In this document: piece after piece, positions 13,201 through 24,243 of the stretch
How the letters are laid out: each line of letters starts with the position of its first letter
How positions within the stretch are numbered: the first letter of the stretch is position 1
From: Bugula neritina
Taxonomy: Eukaryota > Bryozoa > Gymnolaemata > Cheilostomatida > Bugulidae
Assembly: GCA_964035545.1 (NCBI GenBank)
Contig: OZ037767.1
Span: forward strand, 5,269,680-5,333,679
DNA length: 64,000 nt
Reading direction: 5' to 3'
Made by a program: the position numbers and the translations under genes
The notes under the pieces: model-generated
Database searches by the model: none
Told to the model about the DNA's origin: nothing
Seen by the model: only the letters and a program-made list of their open reading frames with translations

Positions 13201-16200
13201 TACAATACAATCACATCCTCTGGTTTTAAATTGTTCTTATTAAAAAACATGACGAAGCAAACATTCTATACAATACAAAATCTCTTGAGAGAAAGTAAGG
13301 TTTATTCTTTCTACTATGGAAATTCTATATGAAGTCTATAGAAAACTAATAGAACATTTATAAAATTTTCTAAAAAGTTTATAGAAGTTTCATCAGACTA
13401 AAGATTCGCTTGTTGATGAGTTGATTAGAACAATCAGAACTTACATAAATGGAATATGCAGAACTGTTCTTCTCATCAGAATAGACTACAAAACTTAGCA
13501 GAGGAGTGAGAGAATGGGCATGCATCTTGAGTAACTGGTTAGAGAAGTTCCAACTCGAAGCATTAAATTCTTCCTGGGACACAGGCCATGAGCCAAATGT
13601 CTCCATGGCCTAAACATAACCAACTGTACAGAAAATTGCTTAAAGCAGCACTGAGATGGTGGTCACTGAGTGCATTGGTTCCAGGATCTCAAGTTTGGTT
13701 TGGAGTTTGAACACCGATGTCTATACAAATTCTGCACTCAGTCACCCCCAACCTAACGCTGCTTCTAGCAACATTCATGAGGAGAAATAGAATAAGTATA
13801 GTAGCCCTGACTAAGTTTTAATATTACAGCAAACTTATGAGTTATAACTTCTAGCAAATGCATAACAATGTTTCACCAAATCCTCTAAGAATCATATACT
13901 TTACTCAAATACTATAAAATGTTCACTGATGAATGCTTAACAATCCTAACTGTTTTGTAGGACATGCCTGCCAACAGGTGAAAAGTTAAAAAGAACTTCA
14001 TTAAAACCAAGTAATGGTTGGATTGAAAAACTGAAATCTAGAAATTTATATAATACTGATAAAATAGGTATGATCGTGAAACATCTGGAATGTGAATTAT
14101 ATTGAGTTAGGTGCTGACAATATTGAGTAGGTGCTGACAATATTGAGTAGGTGCTGACAATATTGAGTAGGTGCTGACAATATTGAGTAGGTGCTGACAA
14201 TATGTACCTTTATAAGAGGTGCAGCACCTTGAAGCTGGAGTGTCTTCATGTCCATACAGAGCTCATGCAATTTCCTTGCTTTGTGTAGAGCCGTACTCTC
14301 TTTACCAAACAGCTTAGTTCTGTTCTTATTAACCAGACCCTATAACCATCACACCACCATTGTAACAGAGAAAACTGTAGAACTATAGGGCAAAGTTTTA
14401 TATAAATAGCGGGTTGTAGTACAGTATAGCATAGTATTACTAACATAGTTATAGAAATTGGATATTGGAAATCATAAAGTGAGAAATATAATATAAACAT
14501 ATAACATAAAAATATATAACATAATATATTATATTATTATATAATATGAAAATATAATATAAAAATATATAATAAAATATAATAGAATAATAATATAATG
14601 ACTGTATAACTAACAATAATATAAAATATACAATATAATATAACAATATATAATATAATATAACAATATATAATATAATAATAACATAATATAATACAAT
14701 AACAAGCCTACCATGTAAACGACTTGAAGGTTAGCATCTGAGAGAGCACTCATACTGGACACAGTGCTCTCTGATGGACTTAGGAATTGTTTGTCCACAA
14801 AGTTCCCGCAAGCATAGGTATAGAAATCCTCACAGGGATCAATACTGGTGTTCATCTTGGACAGAATATCTCCAACGGCTTCCATGCAAATGTTTTCTTT
14901 GCAAGTAACGGGCTTGAGTGCCTGAAGAAAAGAAGACACATCCTAGGCTATTTGTACACTTACATGACTATTTCATTAGTTGTAAAAAAACTGTTGCAGA
15001 ACAGATATAGTGATATAAAATATCACAGGGAAAACATGAACAAATAATAAAAAACGGTAAGAAACCTAGTTTTATTAACCACTGGTTCAATAATTGACTG
15101 TGGCTGTGTATATATACTTTCGTTCTGGTTAACAACTCGCATTCACATGGACCCTCATATCCATTATATATATAGCCAAATAGCCAAGATATCTGTATAC
15201 AGCCAAATATCTTCTATCTATTATTATTTCTATCTATTACTTTTGATTTAAAAACAAACAAAAACTGTTGGTTAATATGCTACACACATCTCCACCTTGT
15301 CCTATCTCCACCCTCTCCCCCCCCCTACCCACTGCAAACAAATTTGTATCTCCAAAATTGAAAAATTTCTAATTACTAAAACCATTTGAAAAAAAATACA
15401 TGATGATGGGGTTGGATTATATATATCGAATTTGAATATGGCCGTGGAATGCACCCTATAATTAGGCTGAGCAGTGGCGCCTATGACTGTGCAGACCAAT
15501 GTGTGAGTTGGATTATATTATATGCCTGGTTGGTAATAATCTACATGTCATGACCAAGGAAAATAATCACTTAACAATTTATACAACAGAAAACAAGAAG
15601 AAAACGCTACACAAAAACCAAGAATTGAAATCGCAACAAAAACTGATTTGGTTGAAATTTAATGTAGTCAACCACAGGTCAATGTGTGACAGAATCTGTG
15701 CATAACATTTTGTAGCGGATACTTTTGGACACCTTTACATAAATTACTGACACCATGTGACACACAATACTGACACCCTGTGACACACACACTACTGACA
15801 CTATGTGACACACATTACTGACACCACGTGACACATATTACTGACACCATGCGACACATTACTGACACCATCTAACACACACACTAATGACACCATGTGA
15901 CACACATTACTGACACCATGTGACACATATTACTGACACCATGTGACACACATTACTGACACCCTGTGACACACATTACTGACAACCTGTGATACACATT
16001 ACTGACACCCTGTGACACACATTACTGACAACCTGTGACACACATTACTGACACCATGTGACACACAATACTGACACCATGTGACACAGGGAATAAAACA
16101 ATCTACTCTGTGAACTTACATCCTTAGCATGATTGTATTCTTTTTTAGGGCAGGCTTCAACCTTGACATGGACGAATGCTAGAGCTATGATTAGAGAAGT

Positions 16201-17671
16201 AATGACTAGTGATTCAAAGATGATGGTTCCGAGGCTACACTTGGAAAATCTGCCACCACAGTAATATGAGCCGACAATCTGTGGATCTGAAACATAATAT
16301 TGTATAGTTGACATATGCAAAACTGAAATTATGTTTCCTTATATAATTTCCAACGAGGCAAACATCTTGATAATGCACATAATTATTTGTACTGTTGGCC
16401 TGATGACCAACAGAGAGGTTATTATGTTCTATGGTTTATACCAGCGCCTATTGGCACCATCCAAACTAGGGAAACACCAGTCTGCGTAAATATGGAATTG
16501 TATTGATAGAGCAGCAACCTAGATGGATAGCTGGTGGTGCTAACAATGAAAACAGAGTGACGTAGGCACATATGCCTGGGGGTTATGTGTGTATGTATGT
16601 ATACTCAGTGGGGAAAGTAGGGGGCTACACCAGAGTACACTCATATGCCTTCACATTGCCATTAGGGCTGAATGAAAGTCATTACATTTTTAACCAAAAC
16701 AAATTCTTATTTATTAGTAAAACAGGACAAATAATTGATAGTTATAAATTCCATCAGCAGTTGTCATCCAACATTAGGAAGACAGGAAACAGGTGGCTTC
16801 TGAATTTAAATAAATAGGTTTCGCACCTGAAAGGGTAGGAAAAGTTATACAGAAAACAAAACCTAAAAAGTAGCACATTCATCACATTTCTAACCATATC
16901 TAGCCAGGAAAGTAAAAAAGACAGTCGAGTCTGAGTTCTATACCTCCACTCTTCCCCAACTGACCATGACTTGTTTAAGGAACTACAGGCTATTTTATGC
17001 TGAAGTCTGTTAAACAAATCGAATTTGCTACAAAATGTTAAAAGTCCAGGCAGTACTGGAGCTGGATTTTGGAGAATAAAATACGTGTAGTAAACTCTCA
17101 CACCACATGTATTGTGCAGTGTTGTATAATGTGACTTGGTGTAACAGAAAGGGCGTGCAGACAGTAGTGAAGGCTTATTTAGAAGTAGAGATGGTGGCAT
17201 ACACAACTGTGATCACTACGTGCCCATACTTTCGCATTAGTCAATGCTATAGTTACTAAGAAAATATCACTGCGTTCACTCAATGACAATAGTCACAGTG
17301 CATTAGTTCACATTTATAAGTGGCATATTGGACTACATATAAATAATAATCTAGTTACTAGTATAATACTTCAATGCTTAGGAATGGCCTCGCGAATATA
17401 ATACTTCATTACTGTCAGTGTTAGAGTATTTACGCATGACCATCAGTATCAACACAGTCTAAACTGACATGTTCTGCAAACCTTTGACATCGTCACTATC
17501 CAAACTCTCCATATCAGAATCAGCGACTGACTTGTAGCTATGCTCGTGCGAGCCGTTCTTCAGCTGTTTGGTGACACTATCTTCTCCTACCACGTACTGG
17601 TAGCGGTAGCCTTCTGAGCGACGTACACGTCTTGCAGACGAAGCTTTCTGTTGACTGTTGACACTGCCCAT
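7262..17671 (-). CDS. Endothelin-converting-enzyme / neprilysin-like zinc endopeptidase (M13), long isoform
   Basis: Fifteen coding exons join in phase on the minus strand: 17671-17482, 16286-16120, 14921-14712, 14339-14208, 13609-13445, 12898-12791, 12265-12131, 11532-11354, 11003-10900, 10426-10308, 9555-9278, 9014-8904, 8282-8090, 7691-7527 and 7438-7262, giving 810 aa. It is a type II membrane ectoenzyme that, by family, cleaves small peptides on the hydrophobic side. A cytoplasmic tail is followed by one membrane helix (about residues 84-104) and an ectodomain with [13 protein letters not shown]. The catalytic set is complete: NAYY substrate-binding motif at 605-608, HELIH zinc motif at 646-650, GENLADNGG with Glu706 and Asp710, and the family C terminus KCKVW. 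The Met at 17671 has a good context (A at -3, G at +4). An alternative first exon at 19230-19296 gives a 769-aa form, close to human ECE1 (770). Several introns begin with tandem repeats. ECE versus neprilysin orthology needs a tree. Confidence 0.93.
8712..8902. repeat. 16-bp minisatellite at the exon 12 splice donor of the ECE-like gene
   Basis: Roughly a dozen copies of a 16-bp unit reading TACATTATACTGTGTA on the plus strand. On the gene's strand the first unit begins at about intron position +5, directly after the GT of the exon 12 donor (exon ends at 8904). The open frames across it, all Tyr/Cys/Ile-rich, are products of the repeat. Confidence 0.85.
9657..9855 (-). mobile_element. tRNA-derived SINE, copy 1
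   Basis: The element lies on the minus strand in the intron between exons 10 and 11 of the ECE-like gene. Its tRNA-like head at the right end has an A-box-like TGGTGTAGTGG and a B-box-like GGTTCAAGTCC. The body contains the reverse complement of GACTGGATGCCCTTCCTAAC, and the tail ends at a motif matching CACAGGGATNGNNACTATAAAC. The same head, body and tail order recurs near 20 kb, 45 kb and 59.5 kb, which defines the family. Confidence 0.8.
14099..14204. repeat. 20-bp minisatellite at the exon 4 splice donor of the ECE-like gene
   Basis: Five nearly perfect copies of GTGCTGACAATATTGAGTAG. On the gene's strand the array begins at intron position +5, after the donor GTAC of exon 4 (exon ends at 14208). 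The copies are almost identical, suggesting recent expansion. Confidence 0.9.
14480..14703. repeat. AT-rich tandem tract at the exon 3 splice donor of the ECE-like gene
   Basis: More than 200 bases of AATATA/ATAACA words with a loose period. On the gene's strand it starts about 8 bases inside the intron after exon 3 (exon ends at 14712). The Tyr/Ile/Leu-rich open frames here are low-complexity artefacts. Confidence 0.75.
15745..16089. repeat. 23-bp minisatellite in intron 2 of the ECE-like gene
   Basis: About 14 copies of a roughly 23-bp unit of the form CTGACACCATGTGACACACA, with variants such as CTGACAACC and CTGACACCC. It starts about 30 bases inside the intron after exon 2 on the gene's strand. 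Confidence 0.88.
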
Positions 17672-19229
17672 AATCACTTCGATAAATATCTATTTTACCG
17701 TCTAGTTTAATCTTTTCATTCTATTGTAGGATGTGGTGATTCTGGTTAATTCCCTTTGTGCTATTATTATTGCATAACAACACGTAGCCTACCCAGACTC
17801 GATGCAAGCTACTTTTCGTTGGCTATGAATATTAATATAGCATAAAGTTCAACGCCACGACTACTACAGAGCTGTCTACTTCAGCACTCAGTTTTCCTCT
17901 TGAACCACGTCAACCCGCTGATTCGAGTGAATCATTTATAACCAGCGCCCGCGACTCATGATTTATTTTGGTGTTGTCAAAGCTAAACAAGTGAACTCAT
18001 GCGTAGCAAAGCATTAAAGTTTACAGCAGTGAAATATTTGATTTAATCACAAATACAGTAGCATTTCTAAATTGTTTACACATCTCCATTTTATGCCGGT
18101 GTAAAAGTTGCCTTGGAGTAGTTTTTGTAACTATTTTAACTACTAGCACCAAGCCTACTAAGAACAGAATCATTTACTAGTAAACATGGCCCATCTGGTG
18201 TAGATAATTCCAAAGTTGACGAATCTTTTAGGAAAAACCGGTTTAGTCAAGAAATATCAAAACATGATGTTGTTGGACACAGTAGACAGCAACAAATGCC
18301 AACTAAAAGCAGTTCACATTTAGGAGCAAAGACAGGCTGTCTAAACCAGCCACCAACAAATTAGAACCAAAATGACATGCATACCTAGCTGTGCAGATGT
18401 TTACAGCAACTTTGGGGGAAAATATGTGTTTTCATACTAAAGGAAATTCTATGTAACACTATTGGGATATTTTTATAATAAAAACATGGCAATTGAAATC
18501 AAATATTAAAATCACGGTGACAGGCATGTTTTATAGGAAGTTTTACTAGGCACTTGTCAACTTGCCTTACATGATGCCTCGCAAAGAAATGTGTTGTCCA
18601 TCTGCTCAGCCTATCAGAATCATGTTAGTTTCGAAATGTCTGTTACTACGGAAAATATGGGTAAAACTACCTTATTTAAGATTTCTCACTAAAACCAAAA
18701 TTGATTGATACTAGATACAATACCTTATCAGGCACGTGTGTGAATATCTAATTAATATAAATTATTACATTAATTGGCATTTTAGTTCAGTAAAGCCATA
18801 AAACCTGCACCATAATAATAAGGAATTGCCTACAAACTTACAACACATAAGTTGGGCAAACAACTCCCAAATACTAAATGTGAGTTTTAATGGTTTATTG
18901 TGTTAGTTGGCATCATCCTAAGGTCTTATTTTAAAACAAATAAATAATAATCAGTGCGGGTTAACAACTCAGCAATGCGATCATAACATGTAGCATGTAA
19001 TGGTATGGTAATAGTAACAGTAATAATAGTCATATGTGGTAACAACAATATTAACTAGTAATAGCCAAGCATAGTGCGAGTAGGAACAGTAGCATTAGTA
19101 TTGGGAATAGCTACACAACAGAAACTAATAAAAGCATGTTTTTTTTTGACTCAACACATATAGTGATGATATCTTGTGATCTGTTACACACAGGCTATAC
19201 ACGGTAGAATATAGCAAGAGAGAGCAAAC
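17672..19229 (-). promoter_or_regulatory. Probable proximal promoter of the long ECE isoform, then intron 1
   Basis: Upstream of the start at 17671 the sequence is richer in GC than its surroundings between about 17760 and 17960. On the minus strand a TATAAA lies at 17940-17935 within GGTTATAAATGA, and a TGACGTGG (CRE/UPRE-like) word lies just downstream near 17910. A TATA box there would place initiation near 17905, about 235 bases before the start codon. The rest of the interval is the first intron of the alternative transcript and shows no coding signal. The promoter call is inferred from these words alone. Confidence 0.35.
18960..19130. repeat. Degenerate AGTAA/ATAG low-complexity tract
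   Basis: A patch of words such as GGTAATAGTAACAGTAATAA with no fixed period, similar to the tract at 1097-1612. Confidence 0.45.
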
Positions 19230-19296
19230 CTTGTCTTAGCACAACCTCCATCTCGTCGTCTTCATCTTCCTTCATTCGCCGGAATAGTCCAGGCAT
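19230..19296 (-). CDS. Alternative coding first exon of the ECE-like protease
   Basis: An ATG at 19296 opens 22 codons (MPGLFRRMKEDEDDEMEVVL then RQ) and one further base before a GT donor. This is phase 1, exactly the phase needed to join exon 2 at 16286 and recreate the same Asp codon as the 17671 first exon. The joined protein is 769 aa. The encoded tail is short and acidic. In vertebrates, ECE1 isoforms differ in just this way, by alternative first exons that set cytoplasmic-tail targeting signals. The donor is the unusual GTTTGC, which the other first exon also uses. A weak acceptor (CTCTTAG) just upstream suggests that a non-coding exon may precede it. Confidence 0.7.
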
Positions 19297-19498
19297 TTTG
19301 AGATTCTAAGAGCTCAAGTCAAACTGTCATGAGCCTAGAGTGTTCCAAACACATATTGCATGAGAGTATCAAAAACACAATTAAATAGGAGTATCACAAA
19401 CACAATTAAATAGCAGAATCACAAATATATAATTATATAAGAGTATCACAAACATACTATAATTACACATTATAATAATATAATGCTATAGCATGAGT

Positions 19499-19545
19499 GT
19501 ATCTATTCTATTCATCAAATATTATTTGATGAATAGAATAGATAC
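19499..19545. repeat. Perfect 22-bp inverted repeat with 3-base loop
   Basis: GTATCTATTCTATTCATCAA followed by AT is matched exactly by its reverse complement after the loop ATT. There is no mismatch in 22 pairs. It lies in the 5' region of the ECE-like gene, with no coding context. Confidence 0.9.
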
Positions 19546-19578
19546 ATACAATGTAATTATATGAAATCAGACATACTG

Positions 19579-19711
19579 TAACTAACTAACTACCTAGCTA
19601 CTACTAACTAACTAACTACTTCTAACTAACTACTTCTAACTAACTACTTCTAACTACCTAGCTACTTCTATCTAACTAGCTACTTCTAACTATCTAACCA
19701 CTTCTAACTAT
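19579..19711. repeat. CTAACTAACTACTTCTAA minisatellite
   Basis: A short array of interleaved CTAA and CTACTT words with a unit of about 16-18 bases and drifting copies (CTAACTAACTACTTCTAA, CTACCTAGCTACTTCT). It is non-coding and lies in the 5' region of the ECE-like gene. Confidence 0.75.
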
Positions 19712-19950
19712 TAATTTCCACTAGCAATAATATACTTGTTGAATTAGAATAGTAAATGATTTGCATTTCATAATTGCTAAGTACAGTTATCCACTGCCCT
19801 ATATAGCTACCATATTGCCTTCTCGTAACATAAGTTATTACATAATGTTGCTGATAAGAGACCTTGTTACATCATTCTGCATTACTTTTAATGTTTAGAT
19901 GTGATATTATTGAGTTTTGAACTCTGCAGCACCATTTCCCTACACTCCTG

Positions 19951-20157
19951 CAAGTTTATAGTCGCCATCCCTGTGAGAAACCTCTGTTGGAAAGGGGTTT
20001 TTGTTAGATAGGGCTAAGAACTTATTTAGATGAGGCACAGGAGCAATTATGACTGGATACTCTTCCTAACGTCACCAATGGCCTTTGTCGGGTTCGAACC
20101 TATGACCTCATGTTCATGCACTAAGCAAATGCTCTAACCCCCTAGACTACGGCTGCA
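19951..20157 (-). mobile_element. tRNA-derived SINE, copy 2
   Basis: Full-length copy of the family at 9657-9855. Read on the minus strand, the tRNA-like head has a B-box match (GGTTCGAACC region) and an A-box-like TAGTCTAGGGG. The body contains the GACTGGATNCNCTTCCTAAC block and the tail has CTCACAGGGATGGCGACTAT. Confidence 0.85.
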
Positions 20158-20559
20158 ACATTTCCCTACTAGGTCAACCTAAATAAAAAACAGTTGCTTC
20201 TTTGATGTTGGTTGTATAATCTTCAATCTAAGTAATTTTACCTATGAAATACTGTAAACACGAAAGCTTGCAGTTTATCTTTTTTGCTTTATCACCTGCG
20301 AACCACATTACTACAATGACATTAAACCATAACAGTACATTGCACAGCATCTGCAACAGAACCTTGTTTAATTGTCCAGGTGAATGGTTAGCTGAATATG
20401 CAATGTATTCTATATGATATTATCAGTGTACATGCCTCTATTCATTTATAGTGTATGCTTACTTATTTCTGCTTAAAAATAACTCTCAAAGATATAATCA
20501 CTGCTGTAAATGAATGTTGCAAGGATTGCTTATAGAATCTCTGGCAACCAAACTTTATT

Positions 20560-20945
20560 TGGGTAGTAATAAAATATTCATACATATTTTAGCTATCATC
20601 TGCAAACTGTTTGAGGGTTGTATACTGAAACAATAACTGAGCTGGCATGAAAGTTAGAACATTGAACTTTCAAGCTAGCTTGGTGATAATACAGGGTGCT
20701 GCAGCAGCTAAGAATAGCATGCAATGAAAGTTAGCAACAACTATTATTAGTTTTATAATGCCACACACTTCAGGGCCCACCTGAACCGTCACCAGTAAGT
20801 GTACTGAAATCCCTAATTAATTTACTACACGCTTGCACGAAGTAAATTAAATATAACAAAATTGATTGAGCACACTACCCTCAAACAGTATGTAGATGAC
20901 AGCTAAGAAGATATGGACAAATATCTTATTGTTGCATACATGGAG
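20560..20945. mobile_element. MITE-like foldback element with terminal inverted repeats
   Basis: The left end (about 20560-20625) and right end (about 20870-20940) are imperfect inverted repeats. The core shared block reads ACTGTTTGAGGGT on the left and ACCCTCAAACAGT on the right, flanked by matching TCATCT/AGATGA and AGCT words. The interior has no open frame. A second, diverged copy of the interior and right end lies at about 32680-32990, which makes it a dispersed element rather than a chance hairpin. I cannot see a clear target-site duplication. Confidence 0.6.
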
Positions 20946-21356
20946 TGTGTTATGGATTCTTTAATTACAAAGAACATCACTTGTATTGTATTAAACAAAC
21001 AGCAGCATTAATAACAAGACTAGCCCCTTGTGTATGGACGTAGGATAGGGCAGTGTGTGCATTATTGATCAAGACAGGCAAGGCCACCTGACTCCTATAA
21101 CATTTAGAAACTAGATGATGCCAACATCAACCTTGTTCAATATTAGAATGTATTTTATTGAGTAAATAGCTAGCATTACACTAAGCATTTGCATTTACGT
21201 ATGCAACTTTTTATTTAGGTGGTATTTGCGCATAAAAATAATACACGTTGGGAAGTCTTCAATTCAACTTGAAAAACTGTACTGAACCTCTCCTAAAGAT
21301 TAAATAAGCATACTTCAAACATTTCCAGCTTAGCTTTTATGATAATATTTTGAAGC

Positions 21357-21384
21357 TATAAGTGGTTATATATAACCACTTATA
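21357..21384. repeat. 28-bp perfect palindrome
   Basis: TATAAGTGGTTATA is followed directly by its exact reverse complement with no spacer. Its function is unknown. It lies in the non-coding 5' region of the ECE-like gene. Confidence 0.9.
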
Positions 21385-21580
21385 TTACATATAATAACAT
21401 AAATGATCATTTTTTTCAAATTTAAATTTTATTGTAAAAGCAGTAATATTAGACAGCGCAGGCTAATGACATGCCATGACCTAATTTTTATAGTTATATA
21501 ACATAATATTTGTTATTCTGCTGTAACGATTAAATTATATCAGACTATTGAAGCTGAGCCAGCAACCAGTCCTTATACTT

Positions 21581-21671
21581 GTGGCTGTAGTAAGTGAGTA
21601 TGAATAGTAAGGCTGTTGATGAGTGGCTGTAGTAAGTGAGTATGACTAGTAAGGCTGTTGATGAGTGGCTG
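21581..21671. repeat. 42-bp direct repeat, 2.2 copies
   Basis: Units starting GTGGCTGTAGTAAGTGAGTA begin at 21581 and 21623 and differ by one base (GAATAGTAAG against GACTAGTAAG). A partial third unit begins at 21665. It is non-coding. Confidence 0.85.
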
Positions 21672-24043
21672 GGCTATAAAGTTATCACATGAAACATTTT
21701 CCAACACTTGAAGCTATAACTTGCCACACATGAACTATTGATTAATAAGTGAAAGATGAAATGTTAGCATTGATGAATGAAGTTTATTTACAGTAGCTGT
21801 AGGTCACAAGTGTCAGTATAAGATTAATGTGCCTAAAATTCAATCTCAGGCAGAAAATTAAATTAAAATATTTAGACTAATCCTAGCAGTCCTCAATCAA
21901 TAGTTATTACAAGTAACAGTGCTTTATAGTAGGCCTATATTGCTCTAAACATAAAGTTGACAGGTTTTTTCTTAATCTTCATACTATTATTTTTTTCATT
22001 TGAGTAGAAAAATATAAACTGGAGTTGAAATATGTGCCACACCAGCTTACAATCGAAGCTTATAAATTAGTAATTGATAAAAATAATAAATACTAGAATT
22101 ATTACTACAATATAATTAAAAATGATAATTATGTAAATAACACAAATTAATTCATGTCACTAATATGCCACTGCTTTTACATATTTAAAATTGTTGTAAC
22201 TGAATTCATACTAATAGTAATCATAAATATGTTTGTTGAGGACCTAGAAAAACAAGGAAAAAATAAAAACAACACCATTGCATTAGCAAATTAGAGGCAT
22301 AAAATGCGTCAGCACAGGGTACTGGGCAAAATCTCTACGGATACAAAATAACTATTAATTGAAGGGGGTTATCATAAGACTTCAATCAACTAACCCATTA
22401 ACCAATCAATAGTCATACTACACAGAACTTCTACTCAACAACATTCTGCACATATTAGTTATGAATTTATGTTAGACTTAGGGTAAGACTGAAAAGCCTT
22501 TACCTAAAACACACGATTTGCTTAACTTCTGTCTAGAGTCTCTAGACTATACAACTTTTGATAGTCAGATTAGCGTTATCTGAATAAAATCACTTTTAGG
22601 AAGCACAGAGATGGTGGTGGAGGAGTGCTGCTAGTCACAAACACATAATATTCATTCAACACATTGAGATAACTTGCATCTAATTGTTGCTTACAGGTTG
22701 TTACTACCGAAACTACCTAACACCAATCTCAGAGCAACATACAAAGAAATGTCCACGTGAACATTTGAGACATGATATGCTGCTACTTATTAACTGGAGG
22801 TATTAATTAGAGCAGCTCTGAAGTCTAATCTTCGTCATGTGATAAAGCATGTTGTCTATAATTCCTTTCAATGTAACCTCCAATTTCTTTCAATATGAGC
22901 TTAATATAACTTTAATGAATCACACACACTTATGACAACAAAAGTTGTGGCTCTAATATGTAGTAGATACTGATGCAATATGGCCAGTTCTAATGAATCA
23001 TTACAATCTAATTTCGAAGATCTCATACAATATTTTCCAAGAATATGGACCTTAGGTCAACAAACACAATCAGCTTCACAGTGCAGGAATATCAAAGTGA
23101 AAGATATTACCACAATGTGAAAATCTTCATTATCCTGTCTAAACAAAACAACAGAAAAGCATGTCCTTGAAAATGAGCATGCACCATGTGACATTGAGCC
23201 AATGTAGATCAACCATAACAGTAAAGAATGAAAAAAAAATGAACAAGCAGAGTATCCTACGTAATGAAGACCCAGAGTAAGAGTATCAAAATTAGTAAGC
23301 AGCTTATTAGTATTTGTCAAGACAAATCAAATAATTTCTATGCATTAACATAATATAGATAATACATTTGTAATGATGCAAAATATAAATGCTTAGAAGT
23401 TCTGAATCAGAAATTTTCAGATATTTCAACAAACTCAAACTAAAACACCATCTTCACAAGATACTAAAAGAGCAAAAATTATTATAAATTTATATTTATT
23501 ATAACAATAATTACTATTGTATTTAAAATTAAGGCAAAAATAAAACGCTCACACTGACAGTGACACTGACTTACTCTTACTGACTAACAGCGAGTATGAC
23601 TGTCACTGTGAGTGTTAACTGTTAAGCCTAAGATTACTCACTAACTAGCAACTTACTAACTACAAGTTTAAGTTGACGCACAACCAAATCTGAAATCAAA
23701 TTGAAATTCAAAATTTATTATTTTATAATAATTAGATCGTTATCATTGACATTATGACTAATAATAATATGATTTATAAGTATCAGAATCCTTATCATTA
23801 CCAATATAATGAGAAATTGTAAATATATGTATGAAATACCAAATAATCATAATGATTAAGTTTAAAATTAATCTATGTTGCAGAATGAGAATAAATAACA
23901 GTGTGAGCATAAGTTCTTGCGTGGGAACAACTTAAAGTTGAAACCCTAGAAGTAGAATAGATTTAAATCACATCCATTTTTGGCCATAGTCATAATGATA
24001 ATAATAACATTATTAATAGTTATAAAACATAACCTTACACCAA
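21672..24043. other. Non-coding AT-rich stretch
   Basis: No supported exon. The open frame at 23057-23320 (minus) has no family signature. A degenerate low-complexity patch with an imperfect CACTGACAGTGAC inverted pair lies at about 23545-23620. Tracts rich in GATAAT and AATAAT follow to about 24010. Confidence 0.5.
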
Positions 24044-24107
24044 GAAAAACCCTTTACATCAGGGGTTTCTCACAGGGATGGCGACTATCACTATAAACTT
24101 GCGTGAG
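24044..24107 (+). mobile_element. SINE tail fragment, copy 3
   Basis: Only the 3' tail is present: GGGGTTTCTCACAGGGATGG followed by CGACTATCACTATAAACTTG. It lies on the plus strand, opposite to the other copies. Loss of the 5' part is what an aborted target-primed insertion would leave. Confidence 0.7.
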
Positions 24108-24243
24108 TTATAACCTTACACCAAGTGCAGCAATTGTTCATTCAATAAAATACAGACGTTCCTAAGTCTTGCCGATATGTTTACTTCATAAACATAAGAC
24201 TGCACACATGAAACAACAATTAAATTGGATGTTGTATACTTAC

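Noticed and set aside
14449-14646. Tyr/Ile/Leu-rich membrane-like ORF on the minus strand
   Set aside because: Composition artefact of the AT-rich tandem tract in ECE intron 3.
15745-16089. CRISPR-like array
   Set aside because: Units are contiguous with no unique spacers, and the setting is an animal intron.
17672-17677. Earlier start for the ECE-like long isoform at 17677
   Set aside because: The codon there is GTG, not ATG; the first ATG is at 17671 with a good context.
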